A DNA stretch of 64,000 nt from contig JASHNT010000131.1 in the NCBI GenBank assembly GCA_030041495.1, forward strand, positions 1-64,000. The letters run 5' to 3'. This document shows positions 8,645 through 16,544 of the stretch, in pieces. Source of the stretch: Bryobacteraceae bacterium. GTDB lineage: Bacteria; Acidobacteriota; Terriglobia; Bryobacterales; Bryobacteraceae. A program made the translations under genes and the position numbers. The stretch's first letter is position 1. Each line of letters begins with the position of its first letter. Under the pieces are notes generated by a model that did not search any database, was not told where the DNA came from, and saw only the letters and a program-made list of their open reading frames with translations.

Positions 8645-9664
8645 ATGCAATTGGGAATGATTGGATTGGGACGGATGGGCGCCAACATGGTGCGCCGATT
8701 GATGAAGAACGGGCATGAATGCGTGGTGTTCGATATGAACACGGCGAGCGTCGCGCAGATGGAGGGCGAAGGCGCGCGGGGAGCCGATTCGCTGGCGGCT
8801 TTTACCGCCAAATTGGGCGCTCCGCGGGCCGTGTGGCTGATGGTTCCGGCCGGCGCGGTGGACGCGACTCTGGAGAAGCTGACGCCGCACCTGACTGCCG
8901 GCGACATCGTGATCGACGGCGGCAACTCATATTACATCGACGATATTCGCCGCGCTAAAACACTCAAGGCATCGGGTCTGCATTACGTCGACGTCGGCAC
9001 CAGCGGGGGAGTGTGGGGATTGGAGCGCGGCTATTGCCAGATGATCGGCGGTGAGCCGGATGTCATGAAGCATCTCGATCCGATCTTCAAATCTCTGGCG
9101 CCGGGGCGGGGAAACATCGCCCGAACGCCGGGCCGTGAAAAGGCCGGAGGCACCGCTGAAGATGGATACCTTCACTGCGGGCCGAGCGGGGCAGGGCATT
9201 TCGTGAAGATGGTGCACAACGGCATCGAGTACGGCTTGATGGCGGCCTACGCCGAGGGCTTGAACGTTCTGCACAAGGCCAACGTAGGCAAGCACGTGCA
9301 AGAGACGGACGCTGAGACCACTCCGCTGCGCGATCCGGAACATTACATGTACGATTTCAACCTCGCCGATATCACGGAGGTCTGGCGGCGCGGCAGCGTA
9401 GTGGCTTCGTGGCTGCTGGATTTGACCGCGAGTTCGCTTCTGGATCAGCCGGAGTTGAAGAATTTCTCGGGACGCGTTTCCGATTCTGGCGAGGGGCGAT
9501 GGACGCTCCACGCGGCGATTGACGAATCCGCGCCCGTGCCGGTGCTGAGTGCTGCGCTGTACCAGCGCTTCAGCTCGCGCGGCGAGGCGGATTTCGCGGA
9601 CAAGCTTCTGAGCGCGATGCGCTTTCAATTCGGCGGGCACGTGGAGAAATCGAAAGGCGCGTGA
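8645..9664 (+). CDS. gnd: 6-phosphogluconate dehydrogenase, decarboxylating
   Basis: 339 residues, the shorter Gnd form rather than the ~470-residue type. It oxidises 6-phosphogluconate to ribulose 5-phosphate with release of CO2. Visible are the Rossmann dinucleotide fold [22 protein letters not shown], the substrate loop [10 protein letters not shown], and the catalytic segment [19 protein letters not shown] with its lysine. The start ATG 8645 has GGACGGAGG upstream. It is cotranscribed with pgm. Coenzyme preference cannot be decided by eye. Confidence 0.92.
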   Translation: MQLGMIGLGRMGANMVRRLMKNGHECVVFDMNTASVAQMEGEGARGADSLAAFTAKLGAPRAVWLMVPAGAVDATLEKLTPHLTAGDIVIDGGNSYYIDDIRRAKTLKASGLHYVDVGTSGGVWGLERGYCQMIGGEPDVMKHLDPIFKSLAPGRGNIARTPGREKAGGTAEDGYLHCGPSGAGHFVKMVHNGIEYGLMAAYAEGLNVLHKANVGKHVQETDAETTPLRDPEHYMYDFNLADITEVWRRGSVVASWLLDLTASSLLDQPELKNFSGRVSDSGEGRWTLHAAIDESAPVPVLSAALYQRFSSRGEADFADKLLSAMRFQFGGHVEKSKGA

Positions 9665-9705
9665 TCGGCGCGCCCCCCAGACGCTGAGCCCGGCGATAAT
9701 GGTGC

Positions 9706-11112
9706 GTGGCCGCCAACCCGTACGATCTCGTCCGTTATCCCACTTTTCCGCAGTTTCAAACCCATCCTGACCGCCTGGCTGCCGTGGGTAGACTCTTCGG
9801 CATGAATCCTGCCCCGGTGGAGGCCTGCCGGGTTCTCGAGATTGGCTGCGGCTCGGGCGGCAACTTGATTCCGATGGCTTATGCACTGCCCCACAGCAGC
9901 TTCATGGGGGTGGATCTGGCGGCCGAACCGGTGGCCGACGGCATGAGCACAATCCAGGACCTCGGCCTTGAGAACGTGGTTCTGCACTCCCGCGACCTGC
10001 GCGAGGTCGGACCGGAGGCAGGCCAGTTCGACTACATCGTGGCGCACGGCGTTTATTCCTGGGTTCACGAGGAAGTGCGCGAAGGCCTGTTGGCCGTCTG
10101 CCGTGCCTGTCTTGCGCCGGAGGGCATCGCTTACGTCAGTTTTAATTCGTTCCCCGGCGGGCACGTCCGGCAGATGCTGCGCGAGATGATGCTGCATCAT
10201 GTGAGGAATACGGAAGATGCTGCGGAGCGAATCCGGCAGGCGCGCGAGTTTCTGGGGACGCTGCTCGAGTCGCACCACTGGCCGAAGGCCTGGGGGGAAA
10301 TGCGGGACCACGAGGTGAAGGCGATGCTGAAGTGGAACGATGGCAGTCTGTATCACGACGAGCTGGCACCCTTCAATCAGCGTTTCTATCTCCACGAATT
10401 CGCCGCCGCCGCACAGCGTCACCAATTGCAGTACTTGGGCGAGGCTGAGCCGCACGAGATGTTCGATCCCTCCCGAGGCATGGATGGTCTCGCGGGCGAC
10501 GTCCTGGAGCGCGTGGAGCATCTCGATTTTCTGAAGGCGCGGCGGTTTCATCAGGCGCTGGTTTGCCGCGCGGAACGGTCCCTGAATCGTTCCATCGCGG
10601 CGCAACAGATGCCCGGATTCCTCTTTTCCTCCTGCGCGCGCCGCGAAGACGACGGCAAGATCGCCGGACTGCGCGGCGTGCGGATCACCGCCGCGGATGA
10701 GGTTAGCTCCGCCGTGGCGTTGGCGTTGGGCGAAGTCTACCCGCTTCCGTTGACCTTCAACGAACTGGTTCCCTACGTGGGAAACGAGGAGGCGTTGTGC
10801 GAGATCCTTTTCGCGTTGGCGATCACCGGTTTCGCGGATCTGCACGTCTATCATTTCCCTTGTGAAGAACGCGTCTCAGACCGGCCTCGCGCGAGCCGTC
10901 TGGCTCGCTACCAGGCAGCGCGATCGCCTTTCGTGACCACCGCTCGCCACGGCGCCGTAGAGCTCGATGAAATCGGACGACGCCTGGTGCAGCTCGCCGA
11001 TGGAACACGCACCCAGGCGGAGATTGCCGCAGCGCTCGGCGCGGAGATGGAGCTGGACCGCGTCGTCTCCGGCTTAAAGTGGATGGCCTCACGCGCGCTT
11101 TTAGAGGGATAG
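9706..11112 (+). CDS. SAM methyltransferase with C-terminal regulatory domain
   Basis: 468 residues from GTG 9706. The N-terminal half is a class I methyltransferase: RVLEIGCGSGGNLIPMA (motif I), FMGVDLA, and FDYIVAHGVYSWV. The middle and C-terminal parts match the layout of methyltransferase regulatory domain proteins (PF10119-like), with YHDELAPFNQRFYLHEF as a landmark. The substrate of this family is unknown to me. It follows gnd by 41 bases on the same strand but is probably a separate function. Confidence 0.8.
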   Translation: MAANPYDLVRYPTFPQFQTHPDRLAAVGRLFGMNPAPVEACRVLEIGCGSGGNLIPMAYALPHSSFMGVDLAAEPVADGMSTIQDLGLENVVLHSRDLREVGPEAGQFDYIVAHGVYSWVHEEVREGLLAVCRACLAPEGIAYVSFNSFPGGHVRQMLREMMLHHVRNTEDAAERIRQAREFLGTLLESHHWPKAWGEMRDHEVKAMLKWNDGSLYHDELAPFNQRFYLHEFAAAAQRHQLQYLGEAEPHEMFDPSRGMDGLAGDVLERVEHLDFLKARRFHQALVCRAERSLNRSIAAQQMPGFLFSSCARREDDGKIAGLRGVRITAADEVSSAVALALGEVYPLPLTFNELVPYVGNEEALCEILFALAITGFADLHVYHFPCEERVSDRPRASRLARYQAARSPFVTTARHGAVELDEIGRRLVQLADGTRTQAEIAAALGAEMELDRVVSGLKWMASRALLEG

Positions 11113-11263
11113 CTTCGGCCGGCACCGTCCGGCGGCGCCACTCCTTCGCGGAACAATGATGCACGGGGCCATCGGCCCTGGCATGCTTATAGCATCTACC
11201 GGCGGTGCGAGAGCGGGGACTCTGGCGCCGCCCTTGCGCCGCATCATCGGAGGAGGAAGAAAC

Positions 11264-13063
11264 GTGAAGCCGCAGGGCCGCTTTCAAAGGGTGAGAAAGA
11301 ACTTGTGGCAAGGGATGTCTCTCGCCTGGTCAGCCTCGCCCAGTTCCCTTATCCGCTACTCGCTTTTGGGTATCTTGATTTCGGCCATGCCTCCTATTGC
11401 GGTCTATCTGGGAGCAAGGTTAACCAACCAGATCGCCCAAACCCAGGCACATTCGCTTCACCTGACGGACATGCTCCCCATTGTGATCGGACTATGGGTG
11501 GTCACGGGCGTGCAGCGAGCGGTCGGCGCTTACATGGGATACGGGCGAAACCTATTTGTTCGCCGCGTGCAATTGGAAGCCGAACGGCGCTTGCTGGCGC
11601 AGGCCTCCAAGCTCGACCTCGGCCATTTCGACAACTCGGATTGGCACGACCGCCTGGCGCGCGCCAAGCGCGACGTTTCCTGGCGGCCCGGGGATCTGAC
11701 CTGGTCAGTTCTGGGGCTCTCCGGAAATATTGTCACGATCCTGCTGATGGCCTCACTGCTCGCCAGCCTTCACTGGGTGCTGGTGGTTCTTGCTTTGGGC
11801 GCCGCAATCCTTTCCTTGATTCTGGAGCGCCGCGTGACCGCGCGGCTATACGAGTTCTTTTACAAGGAGACTCCTGAAGAGCGGGAGCGCGAATACCTTG
11901 GGGATCTGCTAGTCCAGCCGCGCAACACGAAGGAAATCCGCGCCTACGTGCTGGCTGATTATCTGCTCGGCAGGCATACGCAGCGATCAGAGGAGCTTTT
12001 CCGCCAACGAGCAAGCATGTATCGCGAAGGCACGCGGATATCACTGATGACGGGCTTGGTCACGGGGACGGCGCTCGCTCTCGCGTATCTATTCGTGGCG
12101 ATCCAGGGCGCGGCGGGAGCGATCTCGCCCGGCGGAGTGGTTCTGGTGATCGGAGCGTTTGGGTCCGTGTCCGGAACGCTGGGGCAGATCTCCAGCACAT
12201 TCGTCGCGGTCGACCAGCACACCACGTTCCTTGACGACTACTTTTCATTCCTGGGCATCGAGCCGCTTCTGCCGGTGCTGGCGCGGCCCCTTCCCATGCC
12301 GCCGCCGCCATTGGACGGTATCGAATTCGACAACGTGACCTTCACTTACCCGGGCGGAACGGAGTTGGCCGCGAACCAACTCAGTTTGCAGGTGCGCAAA
12401 GGCGAATTGGTTGCGTTGGTGGGCGAAAATGGCGCCGGCAAAAGCACTCTGGTCAAGCTGCTGCTTCGGTTTTATGACGTCGACAGCGGGGCCGTCCGGG
12501 TGGGTGGAGTGAACGTCAAGGACGTAGATCCGGAGGGCCTGCGAGGACGCATCGGCGTGCTGTTCCAGGACTACACCAGCTACGAATTGACGGTCCGCGA
12601 AAATGTCGCGATGGGCCGGCCCGGCGGCGACGTTGACGATGAACGTGTGATGAAGGCCCTGCGCGACTCACGCAGTGAGTGGCTGGTCAAGAAAATGCCC
12701 CACGGATTGGACTCGAAAGTGGGGAGACTGTTTGAAGGCGGCCACGACCTTTCCGGCGGTGAGTGGCAGCGCCTAGCCTTGGCTCGAATCATGTTCCGGG
12801 ATGCCGACATCTGGATTCTGGATGAGCCGACGGCGTCGCTCGACCCCGAGGCCGAAGCCGCGATCTTCGCCGAATTGAAGGAGAACCTGAAAGGACGGAT
12901 CGGGATCGTGATCTCGCACCGGTTCTCGACTGTTCGCATCGCCGACAGGATCGCGGTGATTGCCGATGGACGGGTCACGGAGTTGGGAAGTCACGAGGAA
13001 CTACTGAGAGCGAAGGGCCGTTACGCGGAGCTGTTCGAATTACAGGCCGCCGGGTACCGGTGA
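11264..13063 (+). CDS. ABC exporter, fused permease/ATPase
   Basis: 599 residues from GTG 11264, which follows a strong GGAGGAGG site; the frame is open to 11156 but lacks such a site there. Residues 1-330 or so hold six membrane helices. The rest is a nucleotide-binding domain with Walker A GENGAGKST, signature DLSGGEWQRLALAR, Walker B IWILDEPTASLD and switch ISHRFSTVRIADR. The full architecture is that of a homodimeric half-transporter such as MsbA or lantibiotic/peptide exporters. The substrate is unknown. The end overlaps an antitoxin remnant on the other strand. Confidence 0.88.
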   Translation: MKPQGRFQRVRKNLWQGMSLAWSASPSSLIRYSLLGILISAMPPIAVYLGARLTNQIAQTQAHSLHLTDMLPIVIGLWVVTGVQRAVGAYMGYGRNLFVRRVQLEAERRLLAQASKLDLGHFDNSDWHDRLARAKRDVSWRPGDLTWSVLGLSGNIVTILLMASLLASLHWVLVVLALGAAILSLILERRVTARLYEFFYKETPEEREREYLGDLLVQPRNTKEIRAYVLADYLLGRHTQRSEELFRQRASMYREGTRISLMTGLVTGTALALAYLFVAIQGAAGAISPGGVVLVIGAFGSVSGTLGQISSTFVAVDQHTTFLDDYFSFLGIEPLLPVLARPLPMPPPPLDGIEFDNVTFTYPGGTELAANQLSLQVRKGELVALVGENGAGKSTLVKLLLRFYDVDSGAVRVGGVNVKDVDPEGLRGRIGVLFQDYTSYELTVRENVAMGRPGGDVDDERVMKALRDSRSEWLVKKMPHGLDSKVGRLFEGGHDLSGGEWQRLALARIMFRDADIWILDEPTASLDPEAEAAIFAELKENLKGRIGIVISHRFSTVRIADRIAVIADGRVTELGSHEELLRAKGRYAELFELQAAGYR

Positions 13064-13302
13064 ATCTCCCCCGCTAGGCCCTCAACTTCCACGGCACGCG
13101 GCTCGACAGATCGGCGGTCATGCCTTGGGAACACTTTGCGTTTCACTTCGCCCCATTCGAGCCCGGAGTCGGGATTCTGGACAAGGCTTGCCTTCCGGCG
13201 GGCAAGCTCCTCCTGCTGCCAATTGTGGGAACGGACCGGGTGCCGAAGCGGGATTGCCCAAAGATCTTCCATAAATGGAGCTTTTCGGCCGGCGTAGTTC
13301 AA
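13021..13302 (-). pseudogene. Remnant of addiction-module antitoxin
   Basis: The segment MEDLWAIP...NWQQEELARRK...NPDSGLEWGEVKRKV resembles the C-terminal half of the putative addiction-module component family (TIGR02574-like antitoxins of RelE/ParE toxins), which reads xxDLWDSL...W..EL.RR......G...W.EVK. The usual first 20 residues are degenerate, and the frame runs past the normal end into the ABC transporter tail. No toxin gene is visible next to it. I regard it as a decayed antitoxin; a short functional protein is possible but less likely. Apart from this and the promoter at 13413, the gap 13064-13427 shows nothing else. Confidence 0.4.
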
Positions 13303-13412
13303 AGGATCGACTTCTTGTTAAGGTGCATCCGGGTGCTTTATTCTCTCATCCCGGACGGGGCGACCGCTAGAGACGCCGCGAAACCCGTAGCGTGTTGCCC
13401 GCGTCTCATTGA

Positions 13413-13421
13413 TGCTATATT
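13413..13421 (+). promoter_or_regulatory. Extended -10 promoter, leaderless
   Basis: TGCTATATT is an extended -10 (TGn plus TATATT). Only 6 bases separate it from the ATG at 13428, so transcription should start at or very near the start codon and no ribosome-binding site is present. Confidence 0.55.
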
Positions 13422-13427
13422 GCGAGC

Positions 13428-14633
13428 ATGAAGACCCTACGAGTTCTCGCTGTTGTTTCCGCCTGCTCGGTCGGGCTCGTGATGTTTTCCCGCGCTCAGG
13501 GTCCGATTACCGGCGGCGATACTCAATCCGTTTCGCGCCCGCGGCCGCAGGCACAACCACAACCGGATTCATCCACGAATCCGCCAACCGACGCCGGCGC
13601 TACGGCCGCTCCCGCACCGGCTCCACCGCCCACATCCAACGGCGAAGCCGACCTGCCTAAGATCCCGTCACAGTACGGCAAGAACAAAAACGCGCCAAAT
13701 CCGGTAGCGACCTTTTCCACGGATGCCACCAGCGTGACGGTGGACGTGGCGGTCGAGGATTCCAAAGGCCACTTCATTCCCAAGTTGGACAAATCCTACT
13801 TCCGGATCATGGAAGACAACGTGCCTCAGCAGATCAGCACATTTTCCACGACTGAGGCGCCCATGACGCTGGCGATGGTGGTGGAGTTCTCCAATCGCTT
13901 CCAAAGTTTCTATTCCTACACCTGGTTCCAAACCTTGCAGGCCGCCTACGGCTTCACACAGATGCTGCGGCCGGACGACTACCTGGCCATCGTCGCCTAC
14001 GACCTGAGGCCGGAGATGCTCACCGATTTCACGACGGACCGCGGCCAAATTCAAGAGGCGTTATCGCGGCTGCGGTTCCCCGGTTTCTCCGAATCCAATC
14101 TCTATGACGCCTTGACGGACACGATCTCGCGGATGCAGGGCATCGAAGGCCGCAAAGCGATTCTGCTGCTTTCCTCCGGCGTCGACACCTTCAGCAAGCA
14201 AACCTTCGACGAGGCTCGCCATGCCATTCAACTTGGCGGCGTACCGATCTATGCTGTCGGGCTGATGCAGTCCATCCGTGATATCGCGGAAGCGCAGGGT
14301 GCTTTGCGTGGTACACAGGAACTCACGTTCCTCCAGGCCGACAGCCAGATGAGAACATTCGCCACCGAGAGCGGTGGGATGGCTTTCTTCCCGCATTTTG
14401 TAACTGAGCTTCCAGAGATCTTCCGTAATATGTCCACCGCCCTGCGCAGCCGTTACACCCTTACCTACACGCCCACCAACCAGGCGCGTGATGGCAAATA
14501 TCGCAGGATCAAGGTGGAATTGGTGGATCCCGCTACCAATCTTCCGTGGAAGATGGTGGACCAGAAGAATAAACCCGTGAAGTACACCATCTACGCGAAA
14601 TCCGGCTACACAGCTCCGCATGCAGTCGATTGA
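13428..14633 (+). CDS. Secreted VWFA-related protein
   Basis: 401 residues with signal peptide VLAVVSACSVGLVMFSRAQG, then a proline/alanine/threonine-rich linker (residues 30-75) and the VWFA-related layout: SVTVDVAVEDSKGHFIPKL, a strand-turn SYFRIMEDNVPQQISTF, and a VWA-like domain starting at LAMVVEFSNR. The MIDAS aspartate is replaced by glutamate (EFSNR), so metal binding as in integrins is doubtful. ILLLSSGVDTF and YTLTYTPTNQARDGKYRRIKVEL are further family hallmarks. The protein probably sits in the periplasm or on the surface. Its leaderless promoter is at 13413. Confidence 0.8.
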   Translation: MKTLRVLAVVSACSVGLVMFSRAQGPITGGDTQSVSRPRPQAQPQPDSSTNPPTDAGATAAPAPAPPPTSNGEADLPKIPSQYGKNKNAPNPVATFSTDATSVTVDVAVEDSKGHFIPKLDKSYFRIMEDNVPQQISTFSTTEAPMTLAMVVEFSNRFQSFYSYTWFQTLQAAYGFTQMLRPDDYLAIVAYDLRPEMLTDFTTDRGQIQEALSRLRFPGFSESNLYDALTDTISRMQGIEGRKAILLLSSGVDTFSKQTFDEARHAIQLGGVPIYAVGLMQSIRDIAEAQGALRGTQELTFLQADSQMRTFATESGGMAFFPHFVTELPEIFRNMSTALRSRYTLTYTPTNQARDGKYRRIKVELVDPATNLPWKMVDQKNKPVKYTIYAKSGYTAPHAVD

Positions 14634-14685
14634 AGCCTAAAGTCAAGCACTCAATCTTCCTGCTTTTGAGATTCTTACGAAGTGT

Positions 14686-14715
14686 TTGACATTTAGGTTG
14701 CGGACCTGTTAACTT
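14686..14715 (+). promoter_or_regulatory. Sigma-70-type promoter of the receiver gene
   Basis: A perfect TTGACA at 14686-14691 is followed after 18 bases by TAACTT at 14710-14715, with an extended TGt just before it. The expected start of transcription is near 14722, giving a leader of about 14 bases to ATG 14736. Confidence 0.55.
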
Positions 14716-14735
14716 CACTTGCCGGTCGGGAAAAC

Positions 14736-15194
14736 ATGCGAGCGAAAAATTCTGATGCAGCCCCTCAATCTATCCTTTTGGTCGACGACAATGCGCACGG
14801 TTTGAGGGCGCGCAAGATGGTCCTGGAAGAACTCGGTTACAAGATTGTGACAGCTTCCAACGGACGCGATGCCCTGGAGCAGTTCACGCCCCGCACCTTC
14901 AAGTTAGTGGTGACGGACTACAAGATGCCGCACATGGATGGCTTGGAGCTGATCTCCAACCTGCGCAAGCGTGAGCCTGACCTGCCGATCGTGTTGATCT
15001 CCGGATTTGCCGACACGCTCGGCTTGAACGAGGATAACACCAACGCCGACGTAGTGATCCAGAAGAGCGCCAACGAGGTTTCGCACCTGGTGCGGGCCGT
15101 GTGCCGGCTCGTGCGCGCCAAGCCTGCCCGCAAGCCCGCACGGGGCTCCCCCGGTCACTCGCCTCGTCCCAAGGCCAAGGGTAAGGCGGTTTAG
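14736..15194 (+). CDS. Orphan response-regulator receiver protein
   Basis: 152 residues. Residues 12-125 form a CheY-like receiver domain: SILLVDDN with the acidic pair, VVTDYKMPHMDG with the phosphorylated aspartate, VLISGFAD with the switch serine, and the lysine in VIQKSANE. There is no output domain. Instead the last 27 residues are basic and rich in Lys, Arg, Pro and Ala (RAKPARKPARGSPG...), like histone-H1-type tails. No histidine kinase is nearby. It may act by protein contact or bind nucleic acid through the tail, which is inference. Confidence 0.85.
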   Translation: MRAKNSDAAPQSILLVDDNAHGLRARKMVLEELGYKIVTASNGRDALEQFTPRTFKLVVTDYKMPHMDGLELISNLRKREPDLPIVLISGFADTLGLNEDNTNADVVIQKSANEVSHLVRAVCRLVRAKPARKPARGSPGHSPRPKAKGKAV

Positions 15195-15208
15195 CCCTCG
15201 CCCGTTCC

Positions 15209-15724
15209 TTATCGCAGCAGCAGCGCGTGTAGTTTATCGAGTGGGGGCTCGACGTAGCCAATTCCCCGGCCTGCGATCATCACGCCCGTCCAAAGAATCA
15301 GACTCAGCGACGCGGCGAGCTTGGCTTGCGGCGGCACGCCGTCACCCGGGCTGCGGTATACGCTTCTTCCAAACACCAGCCCATGGATGCCGATCAGCGC
15401 CAGCAGCGACATCTTGGTCCAGAAAATCCAGTTGTAGTAGTATTCCTCGGCCTTGGAAGAAGCCATGAGCAGGCCGCACGTCGCGACGATCGCGAAGCCG
15501 ATTTGCTTCGGGATTCGCAAGGACTGAATCACCTTTGAAGCCGGAAGCTTGCGAAGCGTCACTCCCAGCAGGCGCAGATTCGTGATGAAGATCATGCCGC
15601 CGAAGAAGGCGATTCCGATCAGGTGCGTCGTAAGGACGATGGGATAGACGTAAGTGGACATTCTCAAGGCGGTGGGAATGTCCGTGCACTGGAGCCACTG
15701 GGCAAATTCGAGCAGCGGGTTCAT
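15209..15724 (-). CDS. DUF6644-like membrane protein, B subunit (copy 2)
   Basis: 171 residues and homologous to the protein at 2197-2751. Shared motifs are STYVYPIVLTTHLIGIAFFGG, TNLRLLGV, SKAEEYYYN, GRSVYRS and GRGIGYVEPPLDKLHALL. Membrane-embedded histidines are kept (TTHL, IHGLVF). It starts directly after the stop of its partner gene at 15725, so the two are coupled. The two copies have diverged well beyond simple recent duplication, as judged by eye. Confidence 0.7.
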   Translation of the reverse strand: MNPLLEFAQWLQCTDIPTALRMSTYVYPIVLTTHLIGIAFFGGMIFITNLRLLGVTLRKLPASKVIQSLRIPKQIGFAIVATCGLLMASSKAEEYYYNWIFWTKMSLLALIGIHGLVFGRSVYRSPGDGVPPQAKLAASLSLILWTGVMIAGRGIGYVEPPLDKLHALLLR

Positions 15725-16150
15725 CTATTCCGGCCCCGTCACAAACCCGATGAAGATGCCTCCGCCGATCACCAGCATCCACAAGGCCAGTGAAATGCAC
15801 GGCACCAGCTTGCCTGAGCCGGAGCGCAGAGCCCGCTTGTGAATGGTATGGTCGAAGCCCAGCGCGATCAGCAGAACCGCCATCTTGATCTGAAAAGCGC
15901 GGTTCAAGTAGTAGTGATCCGGATCGGAAGCGAACAGCAGCGAGCCCGAGGTGAGCGCAAGACCGAGGCCGGCCAGGTTCCATGGCAGCATGTCCTCGGC
16001 GAGCTCGACTGGGGATTCGCCGGGCAGCAATGCGAACAAGACGCGGAAATCGATCAGGGCGACGGTTCCGGCGAGAAGAATGAACCCGAAGATGTGGATG
16101 CACTCCAGGACCGGGAAGACCATCGGCGAGGAATTGAGCAGTTCTGCCAT
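15725..16150 (-). CDS. DUF6644-like membrane protein, A subunit (copy 2)
   Basis: 141 residues and homologous to the protein at 1732-2184. Shared landmarks are FPVLECIHIFGF, GTVALIDFRVL, SDPDHYYLNRAFQIKM and GGGIFIGFV. It is the first gene of a two-gene unit, with no gap to the B-subunit gene. About four transmembrane helices are predicted. The function is unknown. Confidence 0.7.
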   Translation of the reverse strand: MAELLNSSPMVFPVLECIHIFGFILLAGTVALIDFRVLFALLPGESPVELAEDMLPWNLAGLGLALTSGSLLFASDPDHYYLNRAFQIKMAVLLIALGFDHTIHKRALRSGSGKLVPCISLALWMLVIGGGIFIGFVTGPE

Positions 16151-16323
16151 GATCGGTTGCCGCAGGCGCGGGGGCGATTCACCATTCTACTTCGTTTCCG
16201 GTGCCGCGCACGTTCCGCAGACCGGTTTTCAAGCCGGGCGAAGTGGGGCTATCTTTTCAGGTTTTGTAGGACTATACTGCCTGCAAGCTCGTGTGTGACT
16301 CGAATGTCAGGGAGGTTAAATCA

Positions 16324-16470
16324 ATGTTTGATAGCCTGGACGAGCAAATGAAGATGGATGAAAAGCGCATGGTATCCACCAAAGAGAGGATGATGCGCTG
16401 GGCCATCGTCGCCATCGCGGCGCTGGCCGTTTTCGGGTGCCTTGTAGTCGGCGTGCACCTGATGAGCTGA
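16324..16470 (+). CDS. Small single-pass membrane protein, 48 residues
   Basis: An ATG at 16324 follows AGGGAGG at a good distance and opens a 48-codon frame. The first 25 residues are charged (MFDSLDEQMKMDEKRM, with several Lys, Arg and Glu), followed by a hydrophobic helix WAIVAIAALAVFGCLVVGV and a short tail. This amphiphilic-then-hydrophobic layout indicates a tail-anchored or single-pass inner-membrane peptide. A possible -10 box, TATACT, lies at 16273-16278, and no other gene explains this stretch. I do not recognise a named family. Confidence 0.65.
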   Translation: MFDSLDEQMKMDEKRMVSTKERMMRWAIVAIAALAVFGCLVVGVHLMS

Positions 16471-16544
16471 GAAGGGCCGTAGAGAAAATAGAGCACTCAC
16501 TTCCGGGCCCTCGCGGCCCGGCGAAGCAGTGTTGCCTCCGCGTG

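Noticed and set aside
13120-13431. 103-codon plus-strand frame upstream of the VWA gene
   Set aside because: It overlaps the antitoxin-like minus frame and the leaderless promoter, and its translation has no recognisable pattern.
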